A stretch of DNA of 64,000 bases from Rhinopomastus cyanomelas (taxonomy: Eukaryota > Chordata > Aves > Bucerotiformes > Rhinopomastidae), in NCBI GenBank assembly GCA_013400115.1, contig VXBP01008209.1, positions 124,001 to 188,000 of the forward strand, in the 5' to 3' direction. Both the position numbers and the translations under genes were made by a program. Shown in pieces: positions 13,301-22,734 of the stretch (position 1 is the first letter of the stretch; each line of letters starts with the position of its first letter). The notes under the pieces were generated by a model. That model was not told where the DNA came from, made no database searches, and worked only from the letters and a program-made list of their open reading frames with translations.

Positions 13301-15324
13301 GTGGAGCAGTCACCAACACCTCCTTCCCTGCTGAGCTGCACCCCAGCACCCCCAAACACCGGTCCCAAACGCAGCGTAGACCTCTGTTAGGACATGCTGA
13401 ATTTTCAAGGGCTCAGACTCCCCCAAAGGATCCCAGAGAAGTGCTCAGCACCCAGCAGGATTCAACCGCTCCTGAGCGAGCTGGGTGGGCAGGAGGGTGC
13501 TGGATCTTGGGGTGGGATGATCGGGGAAGCCCTCCAAAGAGACAGAGCAGGTTGGGGAGCCACAGGACCCCTCTTCCTCCAGGTCCCTGAAAAGCTCCAT
13601 CACCCTTAGCTCTTCCCACCTGAACGCATCCCAGACCTCAGGGCCGATTTCCACCAGTTCAAGATCCATCGAGCAAGACCTAGGCTTTGCCACAACCCTC
13701 CTGGCTAGAGCAGGAGGCACCAGCTCAAGGACCAGTTTGGCCCTGGGGACACGGTGACAGGCTGAGGGTGGCGGCAGACGCAGGGCAGGTCGGTGCAGCC
13801 TCCCAGCTCATCCTGCCATCAGCACCTGCACTCGCCAGATCCCAGCTCTCCCAGTACCGCCCAGCAAGGGAGATAGCGATCTGGTGACCGCAGCCTTACC
13901 CATCCAGCTGAAGATTAACCACCAGCTCCCTCAGCCCAGCTAAATTGGAGCCGCCCCCGCAGCCGTCTTGCGGCAAACTGTTGCCTCTCGATCCCACCTC
14001 CCAACCCTCCGTCCTTTTGCAGCTGATCTTGGTAGCCAGCTGGTCCCACAGGCTGGGTCTTGGATGACTGGGGGCTCTTTGGGGCTGAGATAAGCACTTA
14101 GATGGTTAAGGCTGCTGCTGGAGAGATCGAGTTGGGATCCTTGGTCCTGGGTCTTGGGGTGGCAGTGACTTGGCTCAGGGCAGCGTCTGGGATGCCCGGG
14201 CTGCTCAGGAAGGGGCTGCTGAGATGCCACCATGTGCTTTGCAGGGCAAGAAAGCAGAGGAGCAGAAGTGGTTTGGACTTGAGGCAGTTTAGAGCTGCCA
14301 TCTGTCTCAGAAGGATTAGGGCAAGAGAGATCTATCCATGGGGACCGAGGCCAGAGACATGGAAATGGGGGGGGTCAAGTTCTGGAGCAGTCTAGAAGCT
14401 GTTGGAGCAGGAGCACAGGAGGCTCAGAGAGCTGGAGCCCCTCTGCTCTGGGGACAGGCTGAGACAGTTGGGGTTGTTCAGCCTGAAGAGGAGAAGGCTC
14501 CAAGAGGAGCTTGTAGTGACCTTCCAGTTCCTGAAAGGGGCTGTCAGGAGGCTGGGGAAGGCTGTTCCCAAGGGCAGGGAACAACAGGACGAGGGGTCCT
14601 GGTCTGAAGCTGGAAAAGGGCAGAGTGAGGCTGGACAGGAGGGGAAAGGTCTTGAATCTAAGAATGGGGGATCCCTGGAACAGGCTGCCCAGAGACGGGG
14701 TGGAGGCCCCATCCCTGGAGCCATTCAAGGTCAGGCTGGCTGGGGCTGTGGGCAACCTGCTCTGGAGAGTGCTGGCCCTGCTTGGTGTAGAGGGGCTGCA
14801 CTGGGTGCCCTTTGGAGGTCCCTTCTGACTCCACGGTTCTGCATGGGGGGGACTGACGCAGCAGCAGCAGCTCATCTCCTTCTCTGCTCTTTCACAAACA
14901 GGGGACACACATCTACCGCTACCGACCCAAGAACCCTCCAGGCAGAGATCAAGGCAAAGAGGTCTCCTGCTCCCCGACACATGAAAAACCCCCTGGGGCC
15001 ACCAAGTACCGAGGGGACGGAGCCGAACCCAAAAAGACCGTTGCAGGCAGCCAGCCATACTGGCAGAGCAAAGCCTTCAGCCCCAGCAAGCCCACACAGC
15101 CCGGCCACCTCTCGCCGAGCAACCCCAGGTCACCAAGCAAGCGCCTGACCTCCCTGCCCGAGAGCCAGAAGACAACCGAGGAGATGAGGACGCCCCTCGG
15201 CATCCCGCTCTCCAAACTGTCCCAGTCCAAGCACCTCAAGAACAGGGTGGCCGGAGCCCCGGGCGCTCCCGCCGACTCCAAGAAGAAGCCCCCCGAGCCC
15301 TCGGGCCAGAAGGACAGTCACTAG
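4160..15324 (+). CDS. FAM83G: FAM83G (PAWS1), 3' four coding exons
   Basis: Joined exons 4160-4327, 8275-8399, 9930-11379 and 14902-15324 keep one reading frame across canonical AG/GT junctions. They encode the DUF1669 pseudo-phospholipase-D region followed by a long low-complexity tail that matches FAM83G. FAM83 proteins lack PLD activity and act as cytoplasmic anchors for CK1 kinases; FAM83G/PAWS1 works in BMP and WNT signalling. Visible hallmarks are MDMFTDVDIFKDLLDAG, FMFVDGDRAMCGSYS, FTWSAARTDRN, QFQELYLM, a polyproline motif PPVPKPRTIPVG, an acidic ITLSDQ block and the C-terminal SKLSQSKHLK motif. The N-terminal exon is missing because the window starts inside the gene. About 722 codons are present; human FAM83G is 823 aa. 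The 3' exons interleave with SLC5A10 exons on the other strand. Identification is secure from family motifs and neighbours. Confidence 0.95.
4523..4650 (-). repeat. CR1 LINE 3' tail
   Basis: cagaatcacagaatcatcaa followed by the ttggaaaagaccttcaagat variant. Confidence 0.8.
5085..5655 (+). repeat. CR1 LINE, long 3' fragment with ORF2 end
   Basis: It retains coding sense for the C-terminus of CR1 ORF2 ([39 protein letters not shown]). Its final 60 bases occur twice (about 5505-5580 and 5575-5650), a local duplication of the tail. Confidence 0.88.
5663..5757 (-). repeat. Short repeat fragment resembling CR1 tail
   Basis: agaaccacagaacagcagca plus ctggaagggacctctgaaga; the block gaccttctagcccagacctc is partly repeated. 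Confidence 0.55.
5758..6560. promoter_or_regulatory. CpG-rich block inside FAM83G intron
   Basis: Repeat-free, with clearly more CpG dinucleotides than the flanks, CG-rich motifs such as ccgcggccgcagag, and a GACGTCA half-CRE near 5900. No convincing exon is found. It could be an internal promoter or enhancer CpG island. Confidence 0.45.
6736..7060 (-). repeat. CR1 LINE 3' fragment with ORF2 end
   Basis: Antisense reading gives GCELEHRRFHINTRRTFFPV and FLCDWI. The tail lacks internal deletions. Confidence 0.88.
7085..7345 (-). repeat. CR1 LINE 3' fragment, second subfamily
   Basis: agaaccatcagggttggaga, then antisense WKRLPRDGVEAPSLEGFN, an ORF2 variant different from the neighbouring copy. 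Confidence 0.82.
7888..7935 (-). repeat. CR1 tail stub (about 48 bp)
   Basis: Only cagaacattaggggttggaa and gggacctcaaaagatcatc remain, a severely 5'-truncated insertion. Confidence 0.8.
8275..8399 (+). CDS. FAM83G: FAM83G exon, DUF1669 second half (41 codons + 2 nt)
   Basis: The acceptor is tttgcag and the donor is TACAG/GTAATC. It encodes NLRVRSTGGTEFFTRSATKF and then AQKFMFVDGDRAMCGSY. The split Ser codon (AG+C) is completed by the next exon. This is the segment that replaces the second HKD motif of true phospholipases D; the catalytic His is not present, as expected for FAM83 proteins. Confidence 0.95.
8648..9035 (-). repeat. CR1 LINE 3' fragment
   Basis: Begins about 250 bases after a FAM83G donor. 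Antisense ORF2 reads [20 protein letters not shown], and the copy is little diverged. Confidence 0.9.
9161..9600 (-). repeat. CR1 LINE 3' fragment
   Basis: Antisense ORF2 includes [20 protein letters not shown] and [17 protein letters not shown]. Confidence 0.9.
9930..11379 (+). CDS. FAM83G: FAM83G large exon (end of DUF1669 plus disordered tail)
   Basis: The acceptor is ctgttccag and the donor is CACGCAG/GTAGGA; the exon gives 483 codons plus the C that completes Ser. It starts FTWSAARTDRNVITVLSG and contains VEAFDKQFQELYLM, the helix that in human FAM83G carries the Phe needed for CK1 binding. The tail holds conserved patches: NPKYALVKAKS, HPGLLNLEKANMFDYLPTW, EPDPEPGSEVLGYINIID, a PPVPKPR proline motif and a nine-residue glutamate run encoded by an imperfect GAG/GAA repeat at about 10990-11020. 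The minus strand is also open for 429 codons here, a GC-rich shadow. Confidence 0.95.
12283..12440 (-). repeat. Diverged CR1 tail
   Basis: ataggatcattcacattggg and gatccagtccaaccttcaac; the older subfamily type. Confidence 0.7.
12510..12815 (-). repeat. Tandem array of a 76-bp CR1 tail unit (about 4 copies)
   Basis: The unit starting gtcattagggattggaaggg recurs at 12591, 12667 and 12743 with exact 76-base spacing, plus a partial first copy from 12510. Copies differ at only a few positions (aatagatc versus aaaagatc). Confidence 0.9.
12928..13075 (-). repeat. CR1 LINE 3' tail
   Basis: agaatcacagaacattaggg to gagaaggagactccacaact; ends 75 bases before the SLC5A10 exon 9 donor. Confidence 0.87.
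13150..13285 (-). CDS. SLC5A10: SLC5A10 exon 9 (45 codons + 1 nt)
   Basis: The acceptor is ctctcccgcag and the donor is CCAG/GTAAGG. It encodes VVVQQSLSAKNLSHAKVGSI, then ASYLKMLPLFVIIM and ISRVLYP, the TM7-TM8 region. The exon is open. It lies inside the last FAM83G intron on the opposite strand. Confidence 0.88.
14395..14845 (+). repeat. CR1 LINE 3' fragment in last FAM83G intron
   Basis: Sense ORF2 remnants EHRRLRELEPL and a frame-shifted WNRLPRDGVEAPSLEPFKVR. It ends about 57 bases before the terminal FAM83G exon. Confidence 0.87.
14902..15324 (+). CDS. FAM83G: FAM83G terminal coding exon (140 aa + stop)
   Basis: The acceptor is ttcacaaacag and the frame is phase 0 from the preceding exon. 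The exon reads GTHIYRYRPKNPPGRDQ, continues through a Ser/Pro/Lys-rich segment, and contains TPLGIPLSKLSQSKHLK, which parallels the conserved human C-terminal block FGIPYSKLSQSKHLK. It stops with TAG at 15322-15324. The end of the coding region is only 65 bases from the antisense SLC5A10 exon 8. Confidence 0.93.
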   Translation, partial: GTHIYRYRPKNPPGRDQGKEVSCSPTHEKPPGATKYRGDGAEPKKTVAGSQPYWQSKAFSPSKPTQPGHLSPSNPRSPSKRLTSLPESQKTTEEMRTPLGIPLSKLSQSKHLKNRVAGAPGAPADSKKKPPEPSGQKDSH

Positions 15325-15388
15325 GGGCTGCCTGGAGCCCAGGCGACGCCGCGTTACGTGGGGCAGGGGGCTCTTTGCTGGTGGCTAC

Positions 15389-15593
15389 CTGGTCGGTGCA
15401 CCAGTACCACGTGGCCACGACGGCCAGCCCGAAGGTCATCCCGGTCCAGGGCAGGTCTCCAGAGAGAGGGTCTCGGAAGAGGTGCACGGCGTCGGCTCTG
15501 GGCAGGTGGCAGGTAGTGTTGGGGACGGTCTTGGACCGCACGGCTCTCAGATAGGCTTCTTCCAGGTTGGGTAGCCCCCGACCGCGTGAAAAG
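15389..15593 (-). pseudogene. SLC5A10: SLC5A10 exon 8 with 1-base deletion
   Basis: The acceptor is cgcttcccag. From the acceptor the frame reads AFHAVGGY. It then shifts at about 15568, because the remainder (NLEEAYLRAVRSKTVPNTTC, LFRDPLSGDLPWTGMTFG, TWYWCTDQ) is only in register one frame away. The exon is 205 nt, whereas phases of exons 7 and 9 require 206. The donor CAG/GTAGCC is present. The exon lies antisense within the FAM83G 3' UTR. Confidence 0.82.
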
Positions 15594-15929
15594 CTGGGAA
15601 GCGGCGGTAGGGGAGGCTGGTTAGAGTGGAGCAGGAAGCCGGTGGCCTCCGAGACACCTCACCGGACCACTAACTCGGCAGAGCTGCCCAGGGATGGGAG
15701 GGTTTGCTCGTGGTTGTGTTTTCCTCTAGTTATTTAAGAGACTCTTCTGTCAACGTTTTGCACAGTGGGTCCCTCCCCAGGCTGCCCTCCCTGCAGAGGG
15801 GGTGGGGGGGGGTCGGTGTCCTGGGACAAAGGCTCCCCAAGGGACCCCCTTCTTTTGAACTGGTACTGTAAAAGCAACCTGCTTGTCAAAGCTCTCCGGT
15901 CCCAGGGCGTGGGACACTCGCCTCGGACT

Positions 15930-15935
15930 ATTAAA
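15930..15935 (+). terminator. FAM83G: Poly(A) signal ATTAAA for FAM83G
   Basis: An ATTAAA hexamer about 605 bases after the FAM83G stop is the nearest plus-strand poly(A) signal. Strength and use are inferred. Confidence 0.55.
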
Positions 15936-15959
15936 ATGTAAAATCAAATGGCTTTTGAC

Positions 15960-18612
15960 TTGATCTCCTACAGCTCCAGGTGCCTTGGACGAGTGTCCAG
16001 TCAGATGTTTTCCACCTGCTCCAAGAACCCCCTCCACGTGGCTCCATCCCTGAACTCCCAGCAGTTAGTGGGGCAGGAAAGAAGACCCTTCTCACTGCCT
16101 TTCTCCTGGGACATGGGATCCACAGTCTGGGTCCAGGCCCCACTGAGCACTACGTGCCACGAGCAAGCCCCAGCAAGCCCTGCTGAGCCCTTGGCAGCTG
16201 CCTGGGTGCTCCTCCCGTCGGCACTGCGCTGCCAGACCCTGGCAGTGGCTGCCAAGCAGCCCCAGGCTCTGCCTTGGCACCCCCCACCTCCTCCCTGCTC
16301 CTGAGGGGCAGGGGCTGAGGGCTCCTTGCAGCTTCCCCAGTACCTCCAACAGGAGGATCGTGGAGCCAGAGGCATCAGTTTTTGGAGAAGGAAGGGTGGG
16401 AGGCACCCACCCTGCTCCCCCCATGTGCTGAGGCCACCCAGGCCGTGGAGATAAGCGGGGAGGTGCGTTGGCACCCCCGTACCCCCTGCAGCTGCTGATG
16501 CTCAGGAGGTGGAGAGGCTCCAGGGCCTTTGTGAGAGAAGAGACTTTAAACAAGACCTGGAGCAGCCCTCAGTGCCCCAGACCCCCAGCTCAGTCCCCTC
16601 CAGTGCGGTGGCACAGGCTGGGAACAGGCTGTGCCCATCAAAAGCAGATGCTTGGATACTGGGATCACCAGCAAGCACCAGCCTGAGCTCCCAAGCCACC
16701 AGCTGTCCCTTCATGCCTTGGCACAGCCCTTTCCCTGCACCCCTGCCATTTCCATCCCTGAGCATCCCCCAGCCCCTGAGGCTTTCCAGGGGCTTCCCAA
16801 GGGGCATCATCCAGCAAAGCAGTCCCCCCAGCCCGTGTTTCACGGGAAGCCAGCAGCCCCAGTACCCTCCAGCTCTTGTGCCAGCCAGCCCTGGCCACTC
16901 TCCAGCGCGTGGTTGGCCCAGGCGGCGCGAGCTCAGCCTCCAGAGGCCGGGCGGCAGCTCTGCCGGGATCCGCGACGCCACAGCCCAGGGCTGGGATGGG
17001 GAGGGCTCCCTTATCGCCAGCACTGGAGCTGAGAGGAGCCACCTCCAGCTGCTCAGACAACCCAGGAGCACTCGGTGAAGCCGAGTGGTTTGTCTGCAGC
17101 CCCCACCCCGTCTGCACCTGCTTGTTGTCCTCCTCTGCCCAGCATCTCCCTCGGGAGGTGCCACCTCGGAGCCAGACAACAGGTTTTTTCAGCCCCTCGG
17201 CAGCGGCAGGGAGGCAGCTGTGGAAGCACAGACTGGTTTGGGTTGGAAGGGGCTCAACTCCCCTGCAGCGAGCAGGGATGTCTTTGACTAGAGCAGGTTG
17301 CTCAGAGCCTCCAAGGTCCAACCCGACCTGGGATGGATGGTCCAGGTGGAGCGGACCCAGAGTGGTCCCAGCTGAGCTGCTGCTGAAGGCACCAAACAGG
17401 TAAAACACTGAGATGACCCTTCGTTAGGTGAGTGTGATGAGAGCTGGAGAAAACCCTCGAGGCACCCCAGCTCTGAGGTCGCCCAAGGAAAAGCCCCACG
17501 TGGCCAGCAGCTCATCTTTTGGCCCCCCTAGATCAGTCCCCTCTCCCCAAGCACCTCCCAGCTTCCCAGCACTTGCAGGGTGGCAACGCCAGAACCATTT
17601 GGGCCACTGGAGAGGACTTTCCAGTCCTTGCCTACCTAGCTCTGCATGGCTGCACCCAGCCAGGCCCACCAGGTCCAAACCTCAGAGCCCCCCGTGGTCA
17701 GCGTCACACAACCATCAGCAACGTCCAACCACCTCATCCAACACAAGAGCTGCGGCCAGACACCGCTCGGGCTGGCAACGTGCTCCTCTGGCCAGTGCAG
17801 CTCCTTGCTGGGGGTGTTGGTGCTTCTGTCAGTGCTCTGGGAATTCTCCCTTCGCAGGGCAGCAGCCACGGGACCAGCTGCAGGTCTGGAGATGCCCTCC
17901 AGTGCAGCACAGAGTCCCCCAGCCTGCCCGAGCTGACTTCTGCAGGAAAAGGTGCAAATCACCTCGAGATGCCTCTGGAAATTGCCCTCTGCAGTTAAGC
18001 ACCTGCCTTTGAAGCTGGGACCTGACATCTCCCCTCCTGCTCCTCAGGGCCAAGAGCCCCGATGGCAGAACCAGGCTGATGAAGGCTCCCAAGGGCAGCT
18101 CTCTGCGGCTGAACGTGGGGAGACACAACAGAGCTGAGGGGCCAGGTGGGGCTGGGCAGGCAGCAGCTCACCCCAAGCAGGAGGAGGACACAGCACCACC
18201 ACACTCTGCACCCCCAGGCAGTTCCCTGCAGCGGTGCCTCGCGCCAGCAGCACCTTCCACCCCACACAGGGGGATCTTGTCTGCAAGATTCTGGGAGCAA
18301 AACTGTCAGCAAAAACACTGCTTCTCTGTCAGACACTTGGAGTGATGGACTCTGGGCAAACATCAGAGCAGTGATGGCCACAGAAGGTCACCAGTGCTGG
18401 GCACAGCCCCGTGTGGAGCACCAGGAGGATGCTTCATGGTGTCTTCACCCAGAGGGATGAGAAGCAGAGAGGACACACAGCAGGACTTTCCTCAGGCTAT
18501 TTCTATGAGCAAAAGTCCCTCTGGGTATCTTGGCCACCAGACTGCTCAGACTGTGGCTACTTGAGTAGGGAGAAAGGTGGAAGGAGGCTCTGGGTTGTCC
18601 CCACAGCTCTTA
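15960..18612. other. SLC5A10 intron 7, mostly unique
   Basis: GC-rich non-coding sequence in which I recognise only one diverged CR1 (17225-17335). Several long open frames exist on both strands, but none resembles a family or has splice sites in register. Confidence 0.45.
17225..17335 (-). repeat. Diverged CR1 fragment
   Basis: cacagactggtttgggttgg plus tgcagcgagcagggatgtct, the older CR1 subfamily also seen at 29618 and 30608. Confidence 0.65.
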
Positions 18613-18613
18613 C

Positions 18614-18694
18614 CTCTCACAGCCAGCACGATGGCTCCGAGGACCACGATGAGCGTCTGCAGCGCGTCGGTGTAGATGACGGCCACCAGCCCCC
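18614..18694 (-). CDS. SLC5A10: SLC5A10 exon 7 (81 nt)
   Basis: The acceptor is ctctcacgcag and the donor is AGAG/GTAAGA. It encodes GGLVAVIYTDALQTLIVVLG and then AIVLAVR. Phase 1 at both ends matches the neighbouring exons. The exon is intact. Confidence 0.87.
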
Positions 18695-18954
18695 CTGCGT
18701 GAGAGCAAGACCCTGTGTGGGGAGAGCTGGCTCCAGGCTCAGCTTGGTCCTCAGTCCCAGTAAAGCCACCCTTGGCTACGGGTTGGAGCTGGGGTAGAGG
18801 GGTGTCACCACCTCACACATGGGGTGAGGGGAGCAGCCAGGAGCTGTGGGGTCTGCAGTCTCACCCAGAGCAGGGATGAGGAGCGAAGGGAGGGTCAGAG
18901 GGGTCAGGAGGACACTGATCAGTGTCTCAGCTCCAGCTCTTTGGGTGCTGCATT

Positions 18955-19435
18955 CAGGACACTGGATGGAGCCAGGCTCTGCTCAGGGGCACCCAGTGAC
19001 AGGACAAGAGGCAGTGGGTGTGAGCTGGAGCAGAGGAGGTTCCACATCAATCTGAGAAGGACCTTATTCCCAGGGAGGGTGCCAGAGCCCTGGCAGGGGC
19101 TGCCCAGGGGGGCTGTGGAGTCTCCTTCTCTGGAGACATTTCAAAACCCCCCCTGGCCATGTTCCTGCACAACTGGACCTTAGGGGATCCTGCTGTGGCA
19201 GGGAGACTGGACTGGATGATCTTTTGAGGTCCCTTCCAATCTCTAATAATTCTATGATTCTATGATTGGACTGGATGGTCTTTTGAGGTCCCATCCAATC
19301 CCCAATGATCCTATGATTGGTCTAGATCATCTTCTGAGGTCCCTTCCAGTCTCTAATAATTCTGTGATTGGACTAGATGATCTTCTGAGGTCCCTTCCAA
19401 TCCCTAATGCTCTGTGATTCTGTGATTCATCCCAC
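18955..19435 (+). repeat. CR1 LINE 3' fragment with amplified tail
   Basis: ORF2 end ([20 protein letters not shown]) followed by four imperfect copies of the roughly 60-bp terminal segment between 19205 and 19435, each with ggtcccttccaatc or a close variant. Confidence 0.88.
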
Positions 19436-20104
19436 CTCTCCCTAACACCATGAGGTCTCCCCTTCACACACCCCCCAGCTCTCCTCCCAACCCCACCACC
19501 TGATGCTTAGTGGGGTCCCCCTGGCCATGCAGCCAACAGCCCTCCTTCCCTCTCCATCCCACGCTTTCCCTGCAGACCTGCTGCAAGCCCAGGACCTGCT
19601 GACCTCAGCCAGAGAGCCGTGACTCAGAGCACAATCACAGAGCATCACAGGGCAGCAGAGCTGGAGAAAATGGGTCAGGAACTGAACTGGTTTCAACCCC
19701 AGTGACCGATTCACACCCCAGGAACCCAGGGCTGCGCCCGCCCCGACCATGGCTGGGATCTGGAGGGTTGTTCTCAGGACTGGAGCGATGCAGCGCTCAC
19801 ACCCTCTGCCCGAGCTCGTGCCCAGGCACCTCCCTGCACAACAGCCCTCGTGGGCAGGGACAGAACCACGATGGGATCTGCTTCAACCCAAAGGCTTGCA
19901 GAACCCAACCATGTTTCTCATCAGCTTAAGCCATTCCCGTTCTGATGGCTGTGAGGGGAGGACTTATCGCTGGGTGTCTTCACTGGTGCTACTGGGGATG
20001 GAACGTCCCAGCCAGCATAACTAACTGGAGGCATTGGCAGGGATACAGATGAGGCCAGGAACCCACAATTTCCAGCTCCAAATCCTCATCAGCTCCAGGT
20101 CCCA

Positions 20105-20235
20105 GAACCACAGAACCATTCAGGCTGGAAAAGATCCCTGGGATCATCAAGTTGACCCATCAACCCTACTCGACAAGGTCACCTCTACACCAGATCCCCC
20201 AAGACCACCTCTAAGCGACTTTAAGCTCATCCAGG
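20105..20235 (-). repeat. CR1 LINE tail
   Basis: agaaccacagaaccattcag and aaggtcacctctacaccaga, similar to the copies at 3955 and 39950. Confidence 0.78.
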
Positions 20236-20389
20236 GTCACTAATGAATGGGATGGACTGGTCCCACTTTGGGGGAGCGTGGTCAGGAAATACTGCCGACA
20301 GCTTAGGGAAGGAGGGCGGCAAGTTGAGGCACAGGCAGGGCAAGAGGGACAGCAAGGAGTTGGAGGCCTCATCCTGAGCACTGGGGCCA

Positions 20390-20875
20390 GGTTTGAGCAC
20401 CTCCATACAAGAACATTAAGGAGCTGGAGTGGGTCTAGAGAAGGTCAACAAGCTTGGTGAAGGGCCTGGAGGACAGGTCTGATCTGGAGAGGCTGAGGGA
20501 GCTGGGGCTGGTTAGTCTGGAGAGAAGGAGGCTGAGGGGAGACCTTGTTGCTGTCCACAGCTACCTGAGAGGAGGGTTTAGAGAGGTGGGGGTTGTCTCT
20601 TCTCCCAATTCACCAGTGACAGGACAAGAGGAAACAGCCAGGTGGTGCCAGGGGAGGGTTAGGCTGGCCATCAGGAGAAATCTCTTCCCTGACAGAGCAG
20701 TCAGGGGTTGGAACAGGCTGCACAGGGAGGTGGGGAGTCACCATCTCTGAGGAGTTCGAAGGATGAGTAGCTGTAGCCCTGGGGGAGAGGGTTCAGTGGG
20801 CAGCGTGGGGATGGGCTGATGGTTGGACTGGATGATCTCTCCCAGCCTGAATGATTCTGTGACCCTACGGAAGCA
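20390..20875 (+). repeat. CR1 LINE 3' fragment, second subfamily
   Basis: Sense ORF2 remnant [20 protein letters not shown] and RLAIRRNLFPDRAVRGWNRL. It lies about 250 bases from SLC5A10 exon 6. Confidence 0.87.
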
Positions 20876-21120
20876 GTGAGCTACGCGATGGACGAGGAGG
20901 AGTTACTGCAAATGAGAAGTTGTGATGATGGAGAGGAGCTCAGGCGCTGAGCCGCGGCCTGAGCTGGTGCTCAGGAGGGATGTGCAGGTACTGGCTGGGT
21001 AGGGCAGGGAGCAGGACCCCATCACTACAAACCCCAAAGGCTTTCCAGGAGCGAACAAACTTAAAGACAAGTAGGTTGGGGGGTTCAAACAAAGAAGAAA
21101 GACTGAGGCCAGCATCCTAC

Positions 21121-21226
21121 CTGCGATGGTGTAGAGCCCTGTGACCACCAGCATCAGGACGGTGGAGAGACAGAGGTTCCAGCCCAGGCAGACTTGCACG
21201 AAGAGGGCCCCCGACTACAGGTGGGT
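21121..21226 (-). pseudogene. SLC5A10: SLC5A10 exon 6 with in-frame TAG
   Basis: The acceptor is ccctcccacag and the donor is GCAG/GTAGGA; the length is 106 nt (35 codons + 1), equal to the human exon. The fourth codon, which is Tyr in the family motif LDLYAG, is TAG at 21215-21217. The flanking codons (Thr-His-Leu instead of Leu-Asp-Leu) are also diverged. The rest reads SGALFVQVCLGWN and VVTGLYTIA. Using the later AG of the TAG itself as an acceptor would delete four family-conserved residues. Confidence 0.82.
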
Positions 21227-22734
21227 CTGTGGGAGGGCAACCACAGCGGCTGGGATCGGTGACCTCCAGCCAAGAGTTGCTGCAAGAAGGGCGCAGGGAG
21301 GAAAGAGTGGCCACTGACACAGCCCCTGCCCCTAAGCTAGGGTACCCCTACCCTCAGGTCCTAACTGCCCCAAGGACCTCCAGGTCCCTCCACCACGGGC
21401 AGTACCCTGCTCTCCAGGCAGAATCTCACCAGCCCAGCCCCACAATGCTGTTTCTGCACCCCAATAGCCCCCACAGGACCAGTGCACAGGGGTGGCTGCA
21501 GCTGGCATCTCGCACAGGATTCGTCCTCCTGGCACCCACACTGCTGGTGAGGAGGCTGCCAAGGACCAGCTCTCTGCTCTCCCCAGCTGCAGCTCAATGG
21601 TCCAGGCTGTCAGGCCAGTGAGGAGAGCATCAGGGACCCTAAAAACATTTCAGGGAGCAGCAGGGGGATCTCCCCACAGGTTCAGGTGCTCACTGGTACC
21701 TTTAGTGATGGATGGAGCAGCTCCACAGGGCTCAAACCAGTTATTGGTGCTCAGGTGGGTGCTGCCACTCCTTGGCATCCAGCATCTCCAGAGCTCAGCT
21801 GGGGGATCTTCACAAAAACCTTGTTTGGAGAAGGAGACAGAAGGGGCAGGAAGAGGCACAACGAACCCTCTCCACACCCTCGCCCGGAGCCGCGGCAGCT
21901 CCCCGCAGCCAAGACATCAGCTCCAACTTGACACCTCTCTTCACACCCCTCCTGGAAACCATCCCCCAAACACCAGGGCTTTCCTGCCCGGTCATGCGGG
22001 AGCAGCCACCTGGGATTAGCAGCGTGGAGAAGCGGTGGCATTTCCCACATCACACCTCCCTGTTGCGGCAGGTCCGTCACGCGGGAGCTGCCGGCTGTCA
22101 TCAGGCTCTGGAGAGGGGCCACACAGCAGAGGAACCCAGGGGTGTGAAGCCTGGCAGGGCTCCATCAGCCACAAAGCCCAGTATCTGAGCCACATCCAGC
22201 CTGTTCCTGAGCAGACAGGCCCACGCTGTTAGGTGTAAGGTTGGGGAAGAGCCAGGAGGACACTCACACCGTGGTCTCGAGGGACTGTTCTGTGGTATCT
22301 GGACCAGGTTGGGCACCGCAGCCATGCCCAGCGCTCCCAAGGGAGGTACCCCACGTCCTTATGTCTCTGGGAGAGCCCTTAACAGCACCAAGAGGCTACT
22401 CAGCCCTGGAATGTCCTGCTGAAGAGGAAACAACTCAGGGGCAACCATGCCCAAACCTCTAGAAGAGGCTCCTCTGATGCTTTTCTACCATCCAGCCACA
22501 GTCTGATACCACAGACACCACCAGCTCAGCCTCACAACAGCTCAGCCTTGGACAACTGGGCCATCCATGCAAAGCAAGCTTCACCTGTGAGGCAGAGAAG
22601 CTTCAACCAAGGGCCCTCATCCATCTCCTCTCAAAATGCAACCGGCAGTGGTCACCCCAAATAGTCTAGCATGGTGCCAGCCAAGCATCTTGCTGGAGCT
22701 CCTGGTGTCCTTGGAGCTGAGTGGGAAGGAATTC

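Larger units (their letters stand above)
15325..15955 (+). other. FAM83G: FAM83G 3' UTR (inferred)
   Basis: No other plus-strand exon follows the stop codon. The first good polyadenylation hexamer is ATTAAA at 15930-15935, followed by a T-rich stretch. An ATTTA motif lies near 15730. The inferred UTR completely contains the minus-strand SLC5A10 exon 8. The exact cleavage point is a guess. Confidence 0.6.
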
